The notes under the pieces are model-generated. The model ran no database searches and was not told the origin of the DNA. It saw only the letters and a list, made by a program, of their open reading frames with translations. Made by a program: the position numbers and the translations under genes. From a virus: 36,450 bases of DNA. Position 1 is the first letter of the stretch; the number at the start of each line of letters is the position of its first letter. Positions 31,769-36,450 of this stretch are shown one piece after another. Location: the IMG/VR virus record IMGVR_UViG_3300048930_000252, positions 1-36,450 of that record; one strand, written 5' to 3'.

Positions 31769-31817
31769 CAAACGATGTACCGACCACAGGAAGTGGCGAT
31801 ACATCTCAGCGTTAGGT
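31763..31817 (+). repeat. attC site 4 (55 nt), right end of the array
   Basis: R'' GCCTAAC (31763-31769) and R' GTTAGGT (31811-31817). Arms GATGTAcCGaCCAC and GTGGCGATACATC pair with one mismatch and one extra a. Crossover after G31811 marks the right edge. Confidence 0.92.
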
Positions 31818-31822
31818 CAACC

Positions 31823-31841
31823 GCCCACATGGGCAAAGGAG
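31823..31841 (+). promoter_or_regulatory. Third GCCC-GGGC hairpin before AAAGGAG
   Basis: GCCC-ACAT-GGGC (31823-31834) directly followed by AAAGGAG (31835-31841), eight bases before ATG 31849. It lies six bases after the last attC and resembles the units at 25432-25447 and 25706-25723. Confidence 0.45.
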
Positions 31842-31848
31842 AATCAAA

Positions 31849-32013
31849 ATGAGCGAGCAGATACGAATGAAAAACACACCAAAACAAATCATTGAGCGCA
31901 AGATAGACTTTCTAGGAAAACAGAAGCACAACGGCATTGTTTTCCAATACGCACAATACACCATCACGGTACTGCGGGACATACTAATAGAGATGGAGGG
32001 GGAGAAGTGTTAA
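31849..32013 (+). CDS. Small hypothetical protein
   Basis: 54 aa with AAAGGAG eight bases before ATG 31849. Basic first half (MSEQIRMKNTPKQIIERKIDFLGKQKHNG) then ILIEMEGEKC at the end. It follows the last attC and has no attC of its own, so it belongs to the phage side of the junction. Its 3' end (31989-32009) repeats a sequence present at the ends of the next two methyltransferase genes and carries the Shine-Dalgarno for the next GTG start. Confidence 0.6.
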   Translation: MSEQIRMKNTPKQIIERKIDFLGKQKHNGIVFQYAQYTITVLRDILIEMEGEKC

Positions 32014-32879
32014 TCAATGACCATTTCCAGAATTTCAAGGTCTACGGCATCCCTAAGGCGCAGCTAATTATTGCGGATATTCCGTACAACATTGGGAAAA
32101 ACGCCTATGGCTCTAATCCCGCTTGGTATGTGGATGGGGATAACAAGAACGGGGAGAGCTCACTAGCTGGTAAAGAGTTCTTTGATACTGACAAGGATTT
32201 CCGACCTGCTGAGTTCATGCATTTTTGTACAAAGATGCTACGCAAGGAGGGTAAGGAGCGCAACACAGCATCGTGTATGATTGTTTTCTGTGAGTTCTGG
32301 CAGCAATTCGTACTTAGAGAGTTGGCACAAAAACACGGCTTTGAAGGGTGTATAAATCTAGTGTTCCGTAAAAACTTTAGCGCGCAGGTGCTCAAGGCAA
32401 ATATGCGTGTTGTGGGGAATGCTGAATATGGGCTTTTGCTTTACAAGAATAAATTGCCTAAATTCAACAACAATGGAAAAATGGTATTCAATGTGATGGA
32501 CTGGGAATCTGACGAAAAAACCGAGCTTTTCAGGAAAATACATCCAACACAGAAACCCGTTAAGCTACTGGAAAGGCTGATTGAGATATTCACCGACCCA
32601 GGGGATGTTGTGATAGACCCGTGCGCCGGAAGCGGATCCACGCTGATCGCAGCCCTTAACATGGGGCGCAAGGCATACGGGTTTGAGATCAAAAAGAACT
32701 TCCACAAAGAAGCATCCGACTGGATTGAAACCCATAAGCGAGTGTTTTCTGAGGTGAGGGAATACGGGTTTTCAGAAACTCAATCAAAGCTAAAAGACCC
32801 GAATCAGGAGTTCCTTTTTTCCGCAACTGCTATGACCGACCTATTCCAATCACCCGCAGAGATGGAGGGGGAGAAGTGA
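32007..32879 (+). CDS. DNA methyltransferase, beta type (DIPY)
   Basis: 290 aa, GTG 32007 with GGAGGGGGAG upstream. Motif IV is D24-IPY (IIADIPYN, a DPPY variant), followed much later by motif I DPCAGSGST (about 204-212), the beta-class order for N6-adenine or N4-cytosine methylation. Also HPTQKPVKLLERLIE as in many phage and Dam-associated methyltransferases. The tail reads AMTDLFQSPAEMEGEK, a near-copy of the tail of the next gene. The sequence between the two genes is shared (GTGA overlap). Probably protects phage DNA or modifies transcription. Confidence 0.92.
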   Translation: MLINDHFQNFKVYGIPKAQLIIADIPYNIGKNAYGSNPAWYVDGDNKNGESSLAGKEFFDTDKDFRPAEFMHFCTKMLRKEGKERNTASCMIVFCEFWQQFVLRELAQKHGFEGCINLVFRKNFSAQVLKANMRVVGNAEYGLLLYKNKLPKFNNNGKMVFNVMDWESDEKTELFRKIHPTQKPVKLLERLIEIFTDPGDVVIDPCAGSGSTLIAALNMGRKAYGFEIKKNFHKEASDWIETHKRVFSEVREYGFSETQSKLKDPNQEFLFSATAMTDLFQSPAEMEGEK

Positions 32880-32881
32880 GC
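32834..32881 (+). repeat. Gene-junction repeat, copy A
   Basis: 48 nt almost identical (one mismatch) to 33949-33996: end of one gene, purine-rich Shine-Dalgarno and the GTGA overlap with the next start. A 21-nt part of it recurs at 31989-32009. Confidence 0.85.
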
Positions 32882-33994
32882 ATTCCAAAGATCCCATTCC
32901 CCTGGTTTGGCGGGAAGTCAAGGGCCGCTGAATTGATCTGGTTAAGAATTGGCTCGGACATTGGCAACTATGTGGAGCCCTTTTTTGGATCGGGTGCTGT
33001 GTGGTTTGCGCGCCCTAAAGATTTCTCAGGGTGGGCAACGGCAAACGATTTTGACGGGCTTGTTGTGAACTTTTGGAGGTCAATGAGATACGCGCCCGAA
33101 ATGACCGCAAAGGCGGCTTGTAATCCAGTCTTTGAGGCTGATCTACACGCTAGGCACTTGGCCCTAGTGAATGCCTCTGGGGGCCTTGCAGGGCGATTGA
33201 TGGCTGACCCTTACTACCATGAGCCTGAGCTTGCGGGGTGGTGGGCTTGGGGGGCTTGCGTGTGGATTGGTAGCGGGTGGTGTCGCGGGGATGGCCCTTG
33301 GCGGGCTGTGGCTGATTCCGAGGGCGTGGATGTGTTCAGCCTTGGCGATGGCGGCAGAGGCGTTAATCGGCAGTTGCCTCACCTTGGCGATGGCGGCATA
33401 GGCGTTAATCGGAAGTTGCCTCACCTTGGCGATGGCGGCAGAGGCGTTAATCGGCAGTTGCCTTACCTTGGCGATGGCGGCAGAGGCGTTAATCGGCAGT
33501 TGCCTCACCTTGGCAATGGCGGCATAGGCGTTAATCGGAAGTTGCAAGGAGACCGATTAGAGTGGATCACAGACTGGTTTTCCGACCTATCCAACCACCT
33601 CCAGCCCCTACGCCTTGCCTGTGGGGATTGGTCGCGGATTATGAGCGTTGGCACAATGACTAGAAACGGAATTGCAGGCGTATTGCTTGATCCCCCATAT
33701 AGCCAAACTGAACCCGTCTATGCTATGGATGGGAAAGAAATGGCCCCAGCGGTGCGGGAGTGGTGTGCTGAGAATGGAGGCAATCCGCAGCTAAGAATAG
33801 CCCTATGTGGCCACGAAGGGGAGCATAATTCCCTGGAGGCGATGGGGTGGACTGTGGAAACATGGGACAAGGCGGGAGGCTACCAGGGCGCGGATGATCG
33901 GGAGCGCATTTGGTTTTCGCCGCACTGCAAAAAACTAAACCCAGCCCAGACCGACCTATTCCAATCACCCGCAGAGATGGAGGGGGAGAGGTGA
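32876..33994 (+). CDS. D12-class adenine methyltransferase (Dam-like)
   Basis: 372 aa, GTG 32876 in a GTGA overlap. D12-class marks: FPWFGGKSRAAELIW at the N-terminus, NYVEPFFGSGAVWFARP (motif I with the ExFxGSG pattern) and LLDPPYS (Asp272). This group is the Dam family of N6-adenine methyltransferases. Residues 156-225 are an insertion of five near-identical 14-residue repeats (LGDGGRGVNRQLPH) in the region where such enzymes carry target recognition. The C-terminus ends KLNPAQTDLFQSPAEMEGER, with a QxDLF motif that fits the beta-clamp binding consensus. Function: modification of phage DNA. Confidence 0.92.
   Translation: MSIPKIPFPWFGGKSRAAELIWLRIGSDIGNYVEPFFGSGAVWFARPKDFSGWATANDFDGLVVNFWRSMRYAPEMTAKAACNPVFEADLHARHLALVNASGGLAGRLMADPYYHEPELAGWWAWGACVWIGSGWCRGDGPWRAVADSEGVDVFSLGDGGRGVNRQLPHLGDGGIGVNRKLPHLGDGGRGVNRQLPYLGDGGRGVNRQLPHLGNGGIGVNRKLQGDRLEWITDWFSDLSNHLQPLRLACGDWSRIMSVGTMTRNGIAGVLLDPPYSQTEPVYAMDGKEMAPAVREWCAENGGNPQLRIALCGHEGEHNSLEAMGWTVETWDKAGGYQGADDRERIWFSPHCKKLNPAQTDLFQSPAEMEGER
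33341..33550 (+). repeat. Five 42-bp in-frame tandem repeats
   Basis: Five consecutive 42-bp units encode LGDGG-[RI]-GVNR-[QK]-LPH. R/Q and I/K units alternate except between units 3 and 4, and the final unit differs (LGNGG...LQG). In-frame, so copy-number change does not break the gene. There are no unique spacers, so this is not a CRISPR. Confidence 0.95.
33932..33964 (+). repeat. Gene-end repeat shared with 34273-34305
   Basis: 33 nt identical to 34273-34305, the end of the next gene (encoding the NPAQTDLFQ tail). It also overlaps the junction repeat 33949-33996. Confidence 0.85.
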
Positions 33995-33996
33995 GC
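33949..33996 (+). repeat. Gene-junction repeat, copy B
   Basis: One mismatch from copy A (32834-32881) over 48 nt. Ends in the GTGA start overlap of the gene at 33991. Confidence 0.85.
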
Positions 33997-34317
33997 TTAG
34001 TAGAGCCAAACGAGTACGGAGTATATGTCCCACAGGAGGATATAACCGAGCACAGCAAAACCCATTTTGCCACTATCCATATCGCGCAATGTAACGACAT
34101 GGCATGGCGTTTTGGAATCCATGTGCAGGGAAAGCAGGGTAGATATCAAGGAACGGCTTTTTATCCAAGCATCCACGACAAGGGCTACGGAAGCCGTGAG
34201 GCTGCTATTGCCGCAGGGGTTGAATACATCTCTAGTACATTCGCAAAAGGGATTTGTGAGCAATTCTACGCCAAACTAAACCCAGCCCAGACCGACCTAT
34301 TCCAAGGGGGTGAGTGA
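33991..34317 (+). CDS. Small protein with QTDLF tail
   Basis: 108 aa from GTG 33991 in a GTGA overlap (a longer frame to 33910 lies inside the previous gene). Readable: HFATIHIAQCNDMAWRFGIHVQGKQGRYQGTAFYPSIHDKGYGSREAAIAAGVEYISS, a compact alpha/beta protein. The last residues are KLNPAQTDLFQGGE, the same QxDLF tail as its neighbours and a plausible sliding-clamp-binding motif. Family not recognised. Probably an accessory DNA-modification or replication factor. Confidence 0.6.
   Translation: MSLVEPNEYGVYVPQEDITEHSKTHFATIHIAQCNDMAWRFGIHVQGKQGRYQGTAFYPSIHDKGYGSREAAIAAGVEYISSTFAKGICEQFYAKLNPAQTDLFQGGE
34273..34305 (+). repeat. Gene-end repeat, copy C
   Basis: 33 nt identical to 33932-33964 at the end of the 33991-34317 gene. 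Confidence 0.85.
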
Positions 34318-34350
34318 TGGCTACCCTAACAATCAAATCAAAGGACTAAA

Positions 34351-35061
34351 ATGAATAATCTTTTCTGGGTAAAACTGCAACCCAACAAGCTGGTGGATAT
34401 TATGCTTTTGGACGATGTCGCCATGCTGATCCGCGTCAAATCGCTCTTTGCCGCACTGGTAAAGATGGAAAAAGGCATTGACCCTTTGGCTGACGAAATT
34501 ATAGATCAGCATGAGCAGGATCATGAGAAATTCTCCGAAATGGGGAAGAAGTCTGTTCAACGCAGGTTGAACGCAGGTTCAACGCAGGTTGAACCTAGGT
34601 TGAACCGCGTTAACATCGTTGAGCCTAGGTTGAACGCAGGTTCAAACCTAGGTTCAACGCAGGTTGAACCGCAGTTAAACGCAGGTTCAACGCTAGTTCA
34701 ACAGACTAGACTAGACAAGACTAGAGTAGACAAGACTACCACTACAGAGAGTGGTGGTGGTCGGGTTTTTGAGAAATGCAGAGTTTTGGGAGAGGGAGAA
34801 GTGCAGATTGACACCCCCGCCGGGAAGCGCACCGTAAGCTGCGATCCGGGCCTAGAAAAATTCGTTGCGGCCATCGGTGATGCGGTGAACCAACTGGACG
34901 ACCGGCAAGGCAACCGCGACCGGATCGGGCTAGTCGCTGAAGAGATGCTATCCGAGCTATCCGACCTCGTGCAGGACGGCACCCTGCACACCTCACAGGG
35001 TGAGCCGGTGAAATCCTACGCGGCGTATCTCAAGACCACTCTCAAAAAGCGCGCCCTATGA
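34351..35061 (+). CDS. Replication protein with origin-like repeats in its gene
   Basis: 236 aa, start ATG 34351 with AAAGGA eight bases before it. N-terminal FWVKLQPNKLVDIMLLDDVAMLIRVKSLFAALVKMEKGIDPLADEI is helical. The middle (about 68-130) is a linker encoded by the 11-bp iteron array at 34555-34702. The C-terminal half (ESGGG through LKTTLKKRAL) contains KFVAAIGDAVNQLDDRQGNRDRIGLVAEEMLSELSDLV. It precedes a DnaB-like helicase gene by an ATGA overlap, as lambda O (whose gene carries the origin) precedes P. An initiator role is therefore likely. No O-family sequence can be confirmed by eye. Confidence 0.6.
   Translation: MNNLFWVKLQPNKLVDIMLLDDVAMLIRVKSLFAALVKMEKGIDPLADEIIDQHEQDHEKFSEMGKKSVQRRLNAGSTQVEPRLNRVNIVEPRLNAGSNLGSTQVEPQLNAGSTLVQQTRLDKTRVDKTTTTESGGGRVFEKCRVLGEGEVQIDTPAGKRTVSCDPGLEKFVAAIGDAVNQLDDRQGNRDRIGLVAEEMLSELSDLVQDGTLHTSQGEPVKSYAAYLKTTLKKRAL
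34555..34702 (+). repeat. Iteron array, candidate replication origin
   Basis: Fourteen copies of a GTTSAAC-type unit start at 34555, 34566, 34577, 34588, 34599, 34609, 34618, 34629, 34640, 34652, 34663, 34674, 34685 and 34696, i.e. mostly 11 bp apart. Many share GGTTSAACGCA. Two 12-nt direct repeats TAGACAAGACTA follow at 34712 and 34727. Iterons inside an initiator gene are the lambda O/ori pattern. Confidence 0.75.
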
Positions 35062-36269
35062 GCGATCCGCAAACCGAGGCCGCTTGCCTCTCTGCCTGGG
35101 TCAACTCAGGCGAGAAGCCCAGCGGCATTACCGAGGACATGCTGACCCTATCGGCACACAAAGCCATCTATGCAGTGCTGTCCACCGGAGTGAGCGACCT
35201 GACTAGGCCGCAGATTGAGGCTATCGGGTGGACGCCGGCGCAGTGGATGGATCTGCGGGAGATCGCAAACGCGGACTACACCGGCTCACTGGCTCTCCAG
35301 CTGCGCCAAGAGCACGCAAGAGACGCTAAAGCCCACGAGCTGCGCGCCACGCTTGCCAGGCTATCAGACCCGCTTGATCCATGCGCTGAGCTGCTGGATA
35401 TAACTGACGACTCGCACATGTACCACGGCGAGTCTCTGGCCAAGGCATACGAGGATGAGATACCAGTGGGTAATCTCCGCACGAGCTTTGGCATGATGGA
35501 CGACATCTTTCGGCGCACCTTGCCGGGCGATGTTTGGACGCTGGCCGGGCGATCAGGCACCGGCAAGACCGCGCTGGCCCTGCACCTAATGGAGGGCGCT
35601 TGGCATGCGATGGGCTCAAGGTCGCTGTTCTTCTCGGTGGAGATGTCCTTGGGCGCGATCTGCCAGCGCATGCACGACATCGAGTTTTACCGGGCTAACG
35701 ACTGCGATGATGTGGAGTTTGTGCGTCATGCCTGCGATGAGAGTTGGGATCGTGTGGTGGAGGCGCGCGCATTCCGGAGATATGCCCCCGAGTGGCTGGT
35801 GGCGTGTGACCGCGGTTTTCATATCTCCCAGCTTGAGGCGCGGATCAGGTACGCCCGCAAGAAGCAGCAGATCGACATCGTGGCGGTGGACTATCTGCAA
35901 CTTATCGAGGGGTCAGGCAAGGATCGGCGTGAGCAGGTGTCGGGCATAGCGAGGATGCTTAAGCAGATCGCCAAATCCTCAGGCGTACTGGTGCTGAGCC
36001 TGTCCCAGCTATCGCGCGAGGCCAAGGACGGCACACTGCCCGTAGCGATCCACCACCTCAAAGAGTCCGGCGACATCGAGGAGGCAAGCGATGGCATCCT
36101 AGGGCTATGGCGCGGAGTGTCCAGCGACCATGTGTGGGTCGAGGACATCAAAAACCGCAGAGGCGGACACCATGGCGCCCGCCCGCTGCACCGCTGCGGC
36201 GTGTACTTCCGTGAGCCACGAGGCAATGAGGTCTATGCACAGGCCAAACAAAAGAGGATTTTCTCATGA
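35058..36269 (+). CDS. DnaB-like replicative helicase
   Basis: 403 aa, ATGA overlap with the upstream replication gene. It has a RecA-fold DnaB core: Walker A GRSGTGKT (164-171), ARSLFFSVEMSLG-like motif (about 188-198), DIVAVDYLQLI Walker B (about 273-283), LSLSQLSREAKD, and FREPRGNEVYAQAKQKR at the end. The N-terminal domain is shorter than in cellular DnaB (454-470 aa), as in many phages. It unwinds DNA at the fork and would be loaded by the upstream protein. Confidence 0.92.
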   Translation: MSDPQTEAACLSAWVNSGEKPSGITEDMLTLSAHKAIYAVLSTGVSDLTRPQIEAIGWTPAQWMDLREIANADYTGSLALQLRQEHARDAKAHELRATLARLSDPLDPCAELLDITDDSHMYHGESLAKAYEDEIPVGNLRTSFGMMDDIFRRTLPGDVWTLAGRSGTGKTALALHLMEGAWHAMGSRSLFFSVEMSLGAICQRMHDIEFYRANDCDDVEFVRHACDESWDRVVEARAFRRYAPEWLVACDRGFHISQLEARIRYARKKQQIDIVAVDYLQLIEGSGKDRREQVSGIARMLKQIAKSSGVLVLSLSQLSREAKDGTLPVAIHHLKESGDIEEASDGILGLWRGVSSDHVWVEDIKNRRGGHHGARPLHRCGVYFREPRGNEVYAQAKQKRIFS

Positions 36270-36425
36270 ATGTTTATAGATTGTTAATACTAAGAGGTGA
36301 ACGAATGAGCACTGGAATAAACTATCAACACCGCCTATCTATGCGAAAAGTGGCGAAATTTGCGCAAAAACGCCAAAATATTGATAAGTCGGTTAGGTTC
36401 TCCGGCGGGGGGCGAGGTCGTCGGG
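36270..36425. other. Region between helicase and terminase, expected packaging site
   Basis: In lambda-like phages with GpA terminases, the cohesive-end (cos) site lies just before the small terminase gene. This stretch and the adjoining first 94 bases fit that place. It holds a G-run (GGCGGGGGGCGAGG, about 36398-36411) and the inverted GTCGTCGGGATCACC. No cos sequence can be proved by eye. Confidence 0.35.
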
Positions 36426-36450
36426 ATCACCTTTCCCCTCATGTGAAAAA
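36305..36450 (+). CDS. Possible small gene running off the window end
   Basis: ATG 36305 with AGAGGTGA six bases upstream. The frame is open to the last base and, if the ends are joined through the 25-nt overlap, continues from base 22 to a stop at 106-108, giving about 75 aa (MSTGINYQHRLSMRKVAKFAQKRQNIDKSVR at the start). It would overlap the terminase small subunit start. The basic N-terminus could be DNA binding. Low coding confidence; the region could instead be the non-coding cohesive-end site. Confidence 0.3.
   Translation, partial: MSTGINYQHRLSMRKVAKFAQKRQNIDKSVRFSGGGRGRRDHLSPHVK
36426..36450. repeat. Terminal direct repeat, right copy
   Basis: Identical to 2-26. See the left copy. 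Confidence 0.8.

Larger units (their letters stand above)
29830..31817 (+). mobile_element. Integron gene-cassette array without integrase (CALIN)
   Basis: Four cassettes lie head to tail on the plus strand, each made of one ORF followed by an attC site with the R'' (RYYYAAC) and R' (GTTRRRY) core sites. Boundaries are at G^TT of 29830, 30144, 30434, 31285 and 31811. The stems of the four attC sites pair with extrahelical bases on the left arm, which is the hallmark of attC. No integron integrase gene is present. Composition is A+T-richer than the flanking phage genes. Confidence 0.92.

Noticed and set aside
33341-33550. CRISPR-like direct repeats
   Set aside because: 42-bp units abut without unique spacers and stay in frame in a methyltransferase gene.
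34317-34349. Ten-codon open frame (MATLTIKSKD) between two genes
   Set aside because: It has a strong GGGGGTGAG site and a TGATG overlap, so it might be a leader peptide, but it is too short to support as a gene.
1-36450. tRNA genes, insertion sequences or an integrase
   Set aside because: No cloverleaf with CCA/T-loop signature, no transposase DDE pattern and no tyrosine or serine recombinase motifs were seen in any frame.

Overview
The window looks like an essentially complete genome of a lambda-like, long-tailed siphovirus (about 36.4 kb) that probably infects a Gram-negative bacterium. The evidence is a GpA-type large terminase, portal, S49 protease, scaffold and capsid genes in the usual order. 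A tape-measure gene follows a frameshifted tail-chaperone pair, and there is a lipoprotein with a lipobox. The array of integron gene cassettes also points to a Gram-negative (proteobacterial) host. The first and last 25 nt (2-26 and 36426-36450) are identical, as expected from a circular or circularly permuted assembly. I see no phage integrase, tRNA or CRISPR array.

Layout. (1) 95-6901: packaging and head genes, closed by a clear rho-independent terminator at 6908-6936. (2) 6962-16951: head-tail joining, tail tube, chaperones with an A9 slippery run, tape measure, tail fibre, a small putative decoration protein and a compact lysis cassette. (3) 16994-20788: a large tail hub or baseplate protein and two small genes, ending at a terminator. 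(4) 20824-22349, minus strand: a Cro-like HTH gene followed by an SF2 helicase, divergent from the early genes. (5) 22449-25423: a recombination module of RecT-like annealase, DUF2800-type Fe-S nuclease, SSB-like protein and VRR-NUC nuclease. (6) 25460-29784: tightly overlapping small accessory genes, including a 33-unit pentapeptide-repeat protein and micro membrane proteins. (7) 29830-31817: four integron gene cassettes, each ended by an attC site, A+T-richer than the rest, with no integron integrase. (8) 31849-34317: two phage DNA methyltransferases and small genes whose junctions share near-identical sequence and whose products end in a QTDLF-like tail. (9) 34351-36269: a replication protein with 14 iteron-like units in 11-bp phase inside its gene, and a DnaB-type helicase.

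Almost all plus-strand genes overlap by ATGA or TAATG, so they are likely co-transcribed and translationally coupled. The strongest observation is the integron cassette array (a cluster of attC sites lacking an integrase) inside a tailed-phage genome. It lies about 0.65 kb downstream of a good sigma70-like promoter and beside phage-encoded methyltransferases. One of its cassettes is itself a methyltransferase, so the region looks like a DNA-modification and accessory island built partly by integron-type recombination.

All function calls come from reading motifs by eye. No database search or folding program was run, and base composition was judged by eye.
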